A stretch of DNA of 57,730 bases, taken from positions 19,567,628-19,625,357 of the forward strand of contig NC_049984.1 in assembly GCF_000003815.2 (NCBI RefSeq), written 5' to 3'. Made by a program: the position numbers and the translations under genes. The notes under the pieces are model-generated. The model was not told the origin of the DNA. It saw only the letters and a program-made list of their open reading frames with translations, and made no database searches. Source of the DNA: Branchiostoma floridae (lineage: Eukaryota; Chordata; Leptocardii; Amphioxiformes; Branchiostomatidae). Positions 13,046 through 21,875 of this stretch are shown piece by piece (position 1 is the first letter of the stretch; every line of letters begins with the position of its first letter).

Positions 13046-13336
13046 TGAAATATTTTCCCGATCATTCACCCGTAATGCATTTCGCCAAAAAGTCATATTC
13101 ATTTGTTTTAGAAACATTGAAATTAATGTCAAGAGTTGTATTTTCAAGCCGAGAAACATGTTTTAAATTTGACCACAGTGAGACTAGTTGACTTGTAGCT
13201 GATGGACACCTTTTGGATATGTTAACCTGGAATCCCTACAAATGCCGAACTAATGAGCCTTTTTGCTCAATTAACGTTCAATTTCTTAAACGTTGTATTA
13301 CAAGATATGTCTTCAAGATGAAAACAAAAAAAAACG
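13046..13336. other. Unique spacer between array and outlying unit
   Basis: About 290 bp with no minisatellite units; nothing coding recognised. It separates the main array from one isolated unit pair at 13337-13440. Confidence 0.6.
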
Positions 13337-13440
13337 GGAAATTATGTCCCCATTCTTGTAATACATTTAGTGAGGGGACAGAAAATCCCGGCTTAGACCC
13401 CGGGAAAATGTGTCCCTATTCATCTGTTATACATTAATTC
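13337..13440. repeat. Outlying minisatellite units
   Basis: One or two isolated, diverged units (GTCCCCATTC, TAATACATT, GAGGGGACAGAAAATCCC, AAAATGTGTCCC) lie 290 bp from the main array. A short insertion carrying CCCCGGG replaces the usual CCTAGG core. Likely an old edge unit left by array contraction or an insertion. Confidence 0.8.
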
Positions 13441-13990
13441 AATAGGGGGCAGAGAATCCCGACTGTGTGCTTAAATGTTGCTGTGGGCCTTCGTACTTTT
13501 TAGGCCACGCCCACAGTGTAAGGGGGACCGATTTTCCTGGGGTACACTCATTCCTGGAACACCGGCCGTTGCTAGAAACATTAACTAATTGCTGTCAATC
13601 GAGCCTAGGATACCAAACCATTTAGTGCAAGTGGGCTGGTCCGCTTACACATGTAACCAGTTATGTTTGTATTCTCCCACCTGCAGTTCTCTGCAACACA
13701 ATCGTGCCTGTTTGGTACCATATAGACATCAGGATAAATTACCTGGAACTGAGGGGGAAAGATATAAGAAACCAAACTTGAATAAGTGCTGATAGTCAGA
13801 TTAAGATCCTCAAATATTTGCAATGAAATGAAATGTTTTGCAAACAATTATTTAGAATGAAACTGAGCTTGAAGAGATGTTTTCCAGAACAAAAACATAA
13901 CCTTTCTTAACACAGTAAGTCTAGGGTCATGAGAATTGTTAAGTGGCAAATGAGTATTGCTAACTGTACACGGACCATTACAAATAGACA
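13441..13990. other. Noncoding interval
   Basis: Contains a second copy of the GGACCGATTTTC flank motif (about 13527). Otherwise I see no gene or recognisable repeat. Confidence 0.45.
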
Positions 13991-13996
13991 TATACA

Positions 13997-14308
13997 TTAG
14001 AGTGGACATGGTAACAGAATGTTCATGTTTATACAGCCGAGATCTCCTGTTGTACAGCCGAGAACAATTTGTGCACAGACAGGTTCACTCGCATCTTGTC
14101 CCAATTGTCTATGTAGACAAGTGGACGTTTTCTGTCTGTCATAAACTGAAGAGATGAATTTACGAATCATCAATTTTCCATTATAGTCCAAACACCTAGT
14201 AATGTAACGCTCATGTCCTCTGCTGTACAGGTTGTTCCTCAGCTTCTTCACCAGGTGTGGTGGATCGGACATGAAAAAAAGAGGACCCGAACTAAAAGGG
14301 CGAGACAT
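13997..14308 (-). pseudogene. P-element/THAP9-like transposase fragment
   Basis: The minus strand encodes FFMSDPPHLVKKLRNNLYS, followed by CLDYNGKLM and VYDRQKTSTCLH. The DPPHL-KK-RNNL signature with the YNGK/IxW region is characteristic of the RNase H-like catalytic domain of P-element type transposases, including vertebrate THAP9; the Asp of DPPH is a catalytic-type residue in that family. Only about 100 residues remain and the second half seems to slip frame (CLHRQLGQDASEP), so this is a remnant. THAP and other N-terminal parts were not found nearby. Confidence 0.6.
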
Positions 14309-14441
14309 ACCTGTCTTATCTTTTCATTATAAACAAAAACTTTTTAGTCTCTATTCTTAAATTACACTAAAGCGGTTCATGCTTTCTGTTTACAAGTGGA
14401 TTTCAAATGCTTTCTAAGAAAACTTAATTTGATATGTGTGT

Positions 14442-14951
14442 TCAGCTTTCCTCCAGGCCTTCATCTACTCTGTCAATCAATGTTTTGATGTTTGCTATCT
14501 GATCTGTGTTGTCTGTGGCCAACTGACTGTCCAACGCCGTGGGCTTCCACCTCAATCCTGATAGAACCTTAAGCTTCTTGTCATATTCCACATGATCAAA
14601 AACTGAAAAATTTGCTTTTCGACTTGTAGTCCTATCATGGAAGTAACTGCCAATGCCTCTTTCTCCTTTTTTTGTTCGACCACTCCTAGCCATTTGCTCG
14701 CAGTGATTTTAAACTCCCGCACCCATTCCATTTCATCGAAGCACTGTCCTTCTTCGTACATTCCTCCAGCTTTTGCAACAGGTAACCCCGTACATGACAA
14801 CGAATTCTGTCCTGCTGACTCCGAGACACAGGCTGAGGGAGGGACTTGGATTTTGGAGTAAGGAGCCGCTTCTTGTATTTCCTGGGCGTGTTAGAAACCT
14901 GGCCATTGGTTTGTCATCATCCGACGATGTCTCACTGTCATCCAGAGACAC
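14442..14951 (-). pseudogene. Decayed coding remnant, unrecognised
   Basis: Three overlapping minus-strand frames are protein-like: an acidic segment (SLDDSETSSDDDKPMARF, about 14950-14890), then GGMYEEGQCFDEMEWVREFK (about 14760-14700), then KVLSGLRWKPTALDSQLATD (about 14580-14510). No one frame joins them, which suggests frameshifts. It lies just upstream (in minus direction) of the P-element-like fragment and could be an N-terminal portion of that or of the neighbouring recombinase. No family recognised. Confidence 0.3.
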
Positions 14952-15117
14952 CTGGCCAGGGCTTTGTCATCATCAGACAATCCACCGCCCGCCACTTCTG
15001 TAATCAGAAACTTCTTTCTTAACTTTGGCTTCCACTACTGCCTGTTATCCTTCTCCTTATTTCGCACGAGAAGCTTTCTTCGGAAGACTGTGCTTACCCT
15101 CCAGTTACTCTCCCTGC

Positions 15118-15360
15118 CTACAACAGACCCTTTTCTGTGATGGAGAAGCTCCAACAGTAGACTTCACAACACTCAGCTCCTCTGAAAAAGATTCTATAAG
15201 ATCTTGACCAACTTGTAGACTCCTTCTTGTCTCTGGTGTTAGGAGAACCTGTTTTCTCTCCAAGATATCCTTCTGGATAGGGGACTACACAAGGTGTTGC
15301 AGAACGTTTGCCCCCTTTTTTACGTGATTTAAGGTTACATCTGAGCTTTGCTTTAACCAA
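15118..15360 (-). pseudogene. Basic protein-like fragment
   Basis: An 80-codon minus-strand frame rich in Lys/Arg (KAKLRCNLKSRKKGGKRS) followed by VVPYPEGYLGEKTGSPNTRD. It sits between the tyrosine recombinase and P-element-like remnants. It may belong to a nucleic-acid-binding part of either element, but this is only inference. Confidence 0.25.
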
Positions 15361-15666
15361 CCTGGCTATTCTATAGATACCTGTTTACTGTTAAGCTAGG
15401 TTGAATGGAGGCAGTTCTATTTCCACCAAGGGATCATACACATTTCTACCTGCTGACGTTTCCTTGACGTTTCCTTGGGCTTCTGCGGCGCTGATCTCCA
15501 GATGGTTCTGCAGTTGTTTCACTTGTGCGGCGCTGATTCTGTTTTCTTATGTGGCTTTTCCATTAGTTTTACGTTTGATAGTCTTTGCTTCAGCTTAACC
15601 ATGAGCTTGACCTAAGGGAATTAAAGGAGAAAAATAAACATGTTCATTGCAGATGAAGGTAATGAT

Positions 15667-15972
15667 TTAGTGGTTAAATCTAGCACTTTCTCTTAGAAGT
15701 GGTCGCCTAGTAGTTTGATTAGCTGAGTGTCGGCCCCGCAGCGCCAGGCGAAGGTGGCCGCCTCGGCGGAAGCTGTGTCCGGAGTACTGTGCGGCTGGGA
15801 AGCCCGCGGAGGTGAGGAGAAGTTTGAGGTGTTTGACTAGCGAGTCGTGGGTGAGAGACACCAGGCCGTTCTTGGCGCTGGGGACTAGGAAAGCCGGAGC
15901 AAGTAAGCAGCTTGCAGGGTCCAAACTTGCGTTTTGATGCCAAAATAGGATGATTTGGCTAAACTGATACAC
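15667..15972 (-). pseudogene. Tyrosine recombinase fragment (DIRS/Crypton-like)
   Basis: The minus-strand frame reads LVSLTHDSLVKHLKLLL then AGFPAAQYSGHSFRRGG. The HxxR box (HSFR) followed by RGG is the hallmark of the C-terminal half of tyrosine recombinases of DIRS- and Crypton-type elements. After RGG the frame slips: the adjacent frame continues with ATFAWRCGADTQLIKLLGDHF-like residues and then hits a stop, so one frameshift and one stop interrupt the gene. The nucleophilic Tyr region is not recognisable. Terminal repeats were not found. Confidence 0.65.
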
Positions 15973-16439
15973 TCACCTCTTTTCGTAAGCCTCTCTGTAC
16001 CAAGGACTTTGGATCTTAACATGATTCTGTCTTCGAGCCGCTTTTTTTAAGATAAATATATGCTTTCCTTCAAACCTAATGCACCATACCCAACATAATG
16101 GACAAGTGCAGAATTAAAAATCCACGTCTGATCAGCTGTCAATTTTAATTTTTGTCTTGTTGGAAGATAGACTTAGGAATAGAACCAAGTCTGTCCTTTA
16201 TGACCAAACAAAAATGTTTTTATTGTTATCAGCAAATATCATTTTTCTCAGATTTTCTCTACATTCATAGGGAATGACACCCTCCGAGATTACTTGCATT
16301 ATATCTTGGGGCAACATTTAACTTACATCGAAATGTCGAGAAGTATGCTTCCTCAGTTTAAGCCACATGTAGTTATATTTATATCAGACTGTTGTTGCTC
16401 TGTCAATTTGATCGAGGCGAGCCAAATGTTTCTGATGTG

Positions 16440-16605
16440 TGTGTAGATTGTAGAATGAAGTTTGTCTCGTGAAAGTTATATTGCATATTTTCAGATCTAC
16501 ACTCACAATGACGGCACTTCAGGTTTGCAAATCCAACACTTTCTGTAAAACCAGCTAAGTCCAGACAGGCATTTGTGTCTGCACTTAAAGCAATTACAGC
16601 ACCTT
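16440..16605 (-). pseudogene. Transposon protein remnant with Cys-rich knuckle
   Basis: Minus-strand frame reads LSADTNACLDLAGF, TESVGFANLKCRHCECR, then ENMQYNFHETNF. From memory, a G-F-K/T-E-S-V-G segment followed by KCRHC and an ENMQ/E-x-F segment is shared by a set of uncharacterised invertebrate and fish transposon proteins. I cannot name the superfamily with certainty. The frame is limited by stops on both sides. Confidence 0.4.
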
Positions 16606-16904
16606 AGAATAACTTCCTCACCATTTTCATTAAAACGATATCCTACAGACAATGTTCGTAAATCCTCGACATGGCATTTGAAATAGAACTAAATGCTTTC
16701 TTGTCATCTTTATCAAACTCTTGTGTATACCAGGTGAGCTGACTGGTTCATTGCCTAAGGGGATTTAGTGGAATAGGAGTATTGTGTTGAGAAGTCTCAT
16801 AACAGCACAATTTCAGTTAGCGTACTAGTAGATACGAAGAGTTCCACCAGAACAATTTTCCTACTTGCAGAACAAATTTCCTAGTGCCTAACATGTTTTC
16901 TTAC

Positions 16905-17060
16905 TTCTAGATAGATGTTATACATATGTCTTCCGAGCTTCTCTAGCTGTAGATAGGACTCCGGCTTCAGTTGCATCTTCCTGTAGGACACTGCTGGCTA
17001 TGTCCTGGACAGCTGTTACCCCATCATTCAGTCCTGGTGGTAACGGAGTTGCGTCAACCA
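16905..17060 (-). pseudogene. Exon-like remnant, unrecognised
   Basis: A short open minus-strand segment reads VDATPLPPGLNDGVTAVQD then IASSVLQEDATEAGVLSTARE. Composition is protein-like and it lies 5' (minus direction) of the Cys-knuckle remnant at 16.5 kb, so it may be part of the same decayed gene. Confidence 0.3.
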
Positions 17061-17639
17061 ATGTTGTTCATTCTCACTTCTCCCTACAGAATCACAAATT
17101 GGGATAGGCTCCTCACAATCTGAGATACTACTCCATGTGCACGAGCGGTGACAAGTAGAAATAAGTGTCGGTGGTTTATCCGGGTTTTAGAGTAGACTAG
17201 AAGTCTTCTAATATTGCACGACCATATAGATTGAGATGTTGTGTTGTGTAATGTTATGCATTGCCCATTTCCTGTGTATCCATATGTATTCATTTGCGCT
17301 ACCTGTTCTTGGCGTGTGATAATTGCTACATATCTTCTGTCCACCACACTAAGTGCTGTCTCTGTGTGGCCAAGCCACCTTGTGCCAACTGTACTCATAG
17401 GTTCGAGTCAGGTGTGATTTTTAATGCACTGTTTGATGATCTCCGGGTTGAAGTCTTGTGTGTGGAAGGTATGTGTAGAATACTTGGAATTACTGCTGTG
17501 TCTGTGGTACGTAAAAACATACACATAAGTATATTTTATTGCCTCTCCATCTTAATGCAAGTTGTACTTGAACTTGTTTTAGGTTAAACTTAAAGCAAGC
17601 ATTGTTAGTATTTTTGAAAATAATTGATATGGCCTCTCT

Positions 17640-18090
17640 TTAGGAGTGTACTCTGTTGTGAACTCGGTCAGGAGCTTTTACAAACTTAGACTTTATTCTC
17701 TGAATAAGTACAAAACGCGCAGGACCTTCTGCGGCAAACACTGTAGGATCCCACTCCTGTAATTTTCCACTACCTGGGCCTTTGGCGTTCCTATTTTAAA
17801 CAGGTACATCCTCGATAGGTTCCAAGCCGTAATCCCAGTAAACCTCAAGCCGTTTGTCTCGTTATCAAAAGTTATAGTAGGTAAGAGTAGAGAAAAGAAA
17901 CACCAAAAAAGAGAGGTCTGTGCATAAGTCTTTCCTACCGAAGAACTGGACGCTATGCAAACTTTGACGTGCCAGATGTTTGATAACGCCTGCAGCGTCA
18001 AATGGTCGCTCCACGTGCTCTCTTCTGGATTTCCATCTGGCGTAGGTATCTCTCAAATTAGTTTGCAGCAGGTTCGTATGTGCTAATGAT
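17640..18090 (-). pseudogene. Decayed coding remnant, unrecognised
   Basis: Protein-like stretches in more than one minus-strand frame: HTNLLQTNLRDTYARWKSRR (about 18078-18020) after a TTAG acceptor, then EVYWDYGLEPIEDVPV, a TAA, and GKLQEWDPTVFAAEGPARF (about 17770-17715). Frame changes and an internal stop indicate a pseudogene or consensus errors. It may continue the exon at 18250-18397. Confidence 0.3.
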
Positions 18091-18249
18091 AAGAAAAAAA
18101 AGGGTAATTGACCAATTGTGTCTGAAATGTTGATTAACCTCTTTTTGCCCAGAAACAATATATAAGATAATCATGTTTGTCGTTAGTCACATGTACAAAA
18201 CAACCAGGTGAATGTTTAAAATACAAACAAAACATGTAGTTGCACTTAC

Positions 18250-18397
18250 CAGCGCAGGGTTGTTTCTCAGGTAGGTAACGGCCATCCTGTGCAGGTCCTG
18301 GGGTGACAGGGTGGCCCCTGCCATGTCTCTCCAGCTGATCCCAGCAAACTGACACCACCTGGCGGAGTTTTGCTCCTCACTACCAGGTGCTCCGTTG
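18250..18397 (-). CDS. Internal exon, unrecognised
   Basis: On the minus strand a TTTACTTAG acceptor is followed by an open 148 nt segment (NGAPGSEEQNSARWCQF, GISWRDMAGATLSPQD, LHRMAVTYLRNNPAL) ending at a canonical GTAAGT donor in phase 0. GC content and composition are more gene-like than the surroundings. It lies just beyond the 3' end of the CR1 element, so the retrotransposon may sit in an intron or 5' flank of this gene. Function unknown. Confidence 0.45.
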
Positions 18398-18531
18398 CTA
18401 AGTAAACAAGTTTGACACGTGTTCGTAAACGTTATAAGGGACTAGAAGCTTGCTATGTTACTGTACATAGTGTATCACTGGTATTTTATTTATTTATTTG
18501 AACTTCACCATATTGTGTTTACAAAATGGTA

Positions 18532-18572
18532 GGGAGGCAAAAACAGGTTGTAACCTTTACTAGTTGCCTCCC
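18532..18572 (-). other. 3' UTR hairpin of the CR1-like element
   Basis: GGGAGGCAA (18532-18540) and TTGCCTCCC (18564-18572) are perfect complements. The loop holds a second palindrome, AGGTTGTAACCT (18545-18556). It is placed 30-90 nt before the element's 3' end, where non-LTR elements often carry the structure recognised by their own reverse transcriptase; that role is inferred. Confidence 0.75.
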
Positions 18573-18743
18573 GTGCAACCAAATTATACAATAATAGAAA
18601 AATAATCATAATGATAACAAATAATAACAATTGTACAATCAAATAATAATGATTTTGTCAACGACAATAAAAGCAAATATACAATAATAACAAATATAAA
18701 GAAATAAATCATAGAAATAATGGTAAGATGAAATATGAAATAT

Positions 18744-21700
18744 CTAGAAAGGTGTACAACTGGGACACTGACAGTGGGTGACCCAAGTACATACGTCGTT
18801 GGAGTTAAATCTGTCGTTGGTAAGAGAGAGATAGTGAACTAGGATTGCTTTCTTAAAGGTATCAATTGTAACAACTGGGGAAAGTTTTAGAGTTCTAATG
18901 TTGAGGGGTAAAGCGTTCCAGATGTGAACGATTCTTTGGAAGAAATAGTTTTTAAACGTAGTGGTGAGACATTTTTGGGGCTGGAGCTTGGCTTGTGAGT
19001 TGGATCTTAGGGATGTGAGTGGAAAACTTATATATTGATGAATGTCAATACCGTATTGTCCCAAGAAACATTTAAATAGGAAGGATAAGTCTAATAATTC
19101 TCTGCGGTAAGATAGAGGTAAGAGTTGGCAGTAGATCAATCTATCCCTGTAATCAGTTGTATGGTTGTTGAGAATGTATTTTGTAGCACGTCTTTGGACT
19201 TTTTCAAGGGAAGTAATTAAGTTATGAGTGTGGGGGGACCAGATTAACGAGCAATATTCGAGTTTGGGCCTAACTAGTGTAATATATAGGATTTTCTTAA
19301 CATTTGCAGGGGCATGGTAACCAACAGATCTCTTAATAAAGCCGAGGGTCGAGTTGGCACTAGCTGTGATGTTTTTTATATGACTCTTAAAAGATAGGCA
19401 GTTGGACATAGTAACACCTAGGTCATTAAATTCCGTAACTGATGAGAGCACTTGTCCCTCAATTTCGTAGTCATAGAGCACTGGTGTTTTAGACCTACAG
19501 ATAGTGAGCACGTTACATTTAGAGGTATTAAATTTCATCATCCATGTGACACTCCATTCGACCATGTTGTCAATATCATGCTGAAGGGAAATACAATCAG
19601 CTGGTGATGAAATTTGCTTGTAACATTTTGAGTCATCAGCATAAAGGGCCATGGGACATTCTATAGTAGAGGGCAGGTCATTAATATAAAGTAAAAAAAG
19701 TAGAGGTCCCAAAATGGAACCTTGTGGGACTCCGGATATTACAGGAAGCCAGTCTGAAGAAACTCCTTCAATGACTACTCGTTGTCTTCTATTAGACAGA
19801 TAATCAGAGAACCAATTTAGGAGATTCGAGTGGAATCCAAATGTCTTAAGTTTGTGTACAAGAAGGTGATGTGGAATGCTGTCAAAAGCTTTGGAAAAGT
19901 CGAGGTAAATTATATCTATCTGGCCACTGTGATCCAAAGTTGTCCCGACGGTTTGAAAGGTTTCCAATAGTTGGGTAGTAGTAGATTTTCCTTTAATAAA
20001 GCCATGTTGTAGTGGGTGAATTTGGTCTTGAAGGTGAGGGAAAATACGGTTAAAAATGCAACGTTCCATAACCTTACTTACTACACTGAGTAAGGAAATG
20101 GGTCGATAGTTTTCAACAGAGTCTTTACTGCCTTTCTTAAAGACGGGACAGACGTTGGCTTCTTTCCATTTAGCTGGAACTATGCCCGATTGAATACTTT
20201 TGTTGAAGATGGCAGTAAGTTGAGGAGCTAATACGTGTGCACCCTCGCGTAGGATCACTGGGGATATAGAGTCAGGGCCAATAGCTTTTGTACAATCTAA
20301 GGTAAGCAAGACATCTAGAACTTCCTTGATTGTAAAGTCAATGTTGCCGAGGAAGGGATGTCTCCAAGCACTGATCTCAGGGAGAGGCTGATTTACTACA
20401 GGGGTAGTAAAAACAGAGAAGAAGAACTTGTTAAACAGATTTGCTTTATCAGTAGGTGTCGTTCCTTGATAATGTTTGTATTTCAGAATTTGTGGCAAGC
20501 AATGTGATTTTGTTTTATTTTTAAAGAAAGTCCAAAATTTCTTAGGATTATTATTGACCAAGGATCCCAAGTTCTCAAGAAACAGTTTGTACTTGTAATG
20601 AATAAGTTTTTGTAGACCATTTCTAAGTTTCCGGAACTTATGCCAGTGGGCTGGGCGATTAGTTTTCTTTGCCCTTCGCCATGCAGTCAACTTCTTATTT
20701 CTAAGATGGTAGACATCACCATCACACCATGGCATGGAATAATAATTTTTTATTTTAGCTTTTGGTACATGGTTTTCAACCAAGCCACACAAACATTGTA
20801 ACCACGTATCCCAACAGTCATCAATGCTATCAGATTCTACAAAGCCTTGAGAACCGAGAGTGTCTCTGAGACTTTGTCGTAGGTTATCAAAGTTGCATTT
20901 TTTATACTGGTAGACATGTCTTTTCATGTTTGATTGACGGAATACCGTACGAAAATTCAGGTCAAACTGTAGAATAGTGTGATCAGTAGGAAAATCAGAT
21001 GATACTTTTTCAACTTTGGAACATTTTTCAGGAACGTTAGTCAGAATCACATCCAAAAGATGGTTATGACTGTTAGAAGTAACATTATTAACCTGTGTTA
21101 GTGAGAAATCATTCAAAACATCACAAAACTGGTTTTCTGTAGTAGAATTGCCTATCAAACTACACCAATCGATATTAGGGAGATTCAAATCACCTAATAA
21201 GACCACCTTGTTGTATTCTTGGTCGGCCAAACGCAATGTATATTGGAGGTTATTAGTAAATGCCAGTAAGTCCCCATTAGGGGGTCTATAAAACAAGATG
21301 ATACCGATTTTCCCCTGTTTTTCTGTCAGCATTTCGCAGACCAAGATTTCGTCAACAGGTTCAATATCAGACCTCCTTCTTGACAGAATATTGCCATTGA
21401 CAGCTAAGAGAATGCCCCCGCCGATTTTGCCGGGAATGACAGTACAACGATCTTTGCGATAAAGCAAGTAGCGTTTGGGAAGCAATTCGTCGTCTTTGAT
21501 ACTTGGGGTTAGCCAAGTTTCAGTTACTGCCACTAAAGAAGGCTGATTTGATTCAACAAGGTTTTGGAACAGCACTAATTTATTTCGCCGACTGTTAACA
21601 GATTTGATACTACGACCATTCATGTATAAAACTTTGATTTGGCTTGCGCTATCTACTTTATGCAATTCCTTACGATCTTTGCTATTGTCATCCCTATGTA

Positions 21701-21875
21701 GCGGGGGCGCTGCAGAAGAGCTAACCGATCTCAGAGTTTTACTACTAAGAGAAATGTTCCCAATTGACAGTCTTTCATCGTTATTATTATCGTTTAGGCA
21801 GGAGTCTGTGTCTGTCTGCTGAGTCAGTAACTCTTCCGACTGAGTTGCACTAGTCTCCTTTGGACTTCGCTCCAT
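18744..21875 (-). CDS. CR1-like ORF2: endonuclease plus reverse transcriptase
   Basis: Open frame of 1043 codons. Residues about 78-310 are an APE-type endonuclease: N86 in YMNGRS, E119 in TETWL, D229/N231 in LLGDLNLPNIDW, D298/H299 in PTDHT. Residues about 560-800 are the reverse transcriptase: CPVFKKGS and NYRPISLLS, motif A YLDFSKAFD (D659), GVPQGSILGPLLF, and the catalytic YADD box (D747, D748). These residues are intact. The C-terminal region carries an RRELL segment and further conserved-looking sequence typical of CR1/L2/jockey relatives. The ATG lies 52 nt inside ORF1, in another frame, implying reinitiation or a similar mechanism. It copies element RNA into DNA at a nick made by its endonuclease. 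Confidence 0.93.
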   Translation of the reverse strand: MERSPKETSATQSEELLTQQTDTDSCLNDNNNDERLSIGNISLSSKTLRSVSSSAAPPLHRDDNSKDRKELHKVDSASQIKVLYMNGRSIKSVNSRRNKLVLFQNLVESNQPSLVAVTETWLTPSIKDDELLPKRYLLYRKDRCTVIPGKIGGGILLAVNGNILSRRRSDIEPVDEILVCEMLTEKQGKIGIILFYRPPNGDLLAFTNNLQYTLRLADQEYNKVVLLGDLNLPNIDWCSLIGNSTTENQFCDVLNDFSLTQVNNVTSNSHNHLLDVILTNVPEKCSKVEKVSSDFPTDHTILQFDLNFRTVFRQSNMKRHVYQYKKCNFDNLRQSLRDTLGSQGFVESDSIDDCWDTWLQCLCGLVENHVPKAKIKNYYSMPWCDGDVYHLRNKKLTAWRRAKKTNRPAHWHKFRKLRNGLQKLIHYKYKLFLENLGSLVNNNPKKFWTFFKNKTKSHCLPQILKYKHYQGTTPTDKANLFNKFFFSVFTTPVVNQPLPEISAWRHPFLGNIDFTIKEVLDVLLTLDCTKAIGPDSISPVILREGAHVLAPQLTAIFNKSIQSGIVPAKWKEANVCPVFKKGSKDSVENYRPISLLSVVSKVMERCIFNRIFPHLQDQIHPLQHGFIKGKSTTTQLLETFQTVGTTLDHSGQIDIIYLDFSKAFDSIPHHLLVHKLKTFGFHSNLLNWFSDYLSNRRQRVVIEGVSSDWLPVISGVPQGSILGPLLFLLYINDLPSTIECPMALYADDSKCYKQISSPADCISLQHDIDNMVEWSVTWMMKFNTSKCNVLTICRSKTPVLYDYEIEGQVLSSVTEFNDLGVTMSNCLSFKSHIKNITASANSTLGFIKRSVGYHAPANVKKILYITLVRPKLEYCSLIWSPHTHNLITSLEKVQRRATKYILNNHTTDYRDRLIYCQLLPLSYRRELLDLSFLFKCFLGQYGIDIHQYISFPLTSLRSNSQAKLQPQKCLTTTFKNYFFQRIVHIWNALPLNIRTLKLSPVVTIDTFKKAILVHYLSLTNDRFNSNDVCTWVTHCQCPSCTPF

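Noticed and set aside
17395-17420. tRNA T-arm-like GGTTCGAGTC
   Set aside because: No acceptor stem or anticodon arm can be formed around it.
21604-21822. Plus-strand ORF
   Set aside because: Antisense shadow of the CR1 ORF2 start; no independent support.
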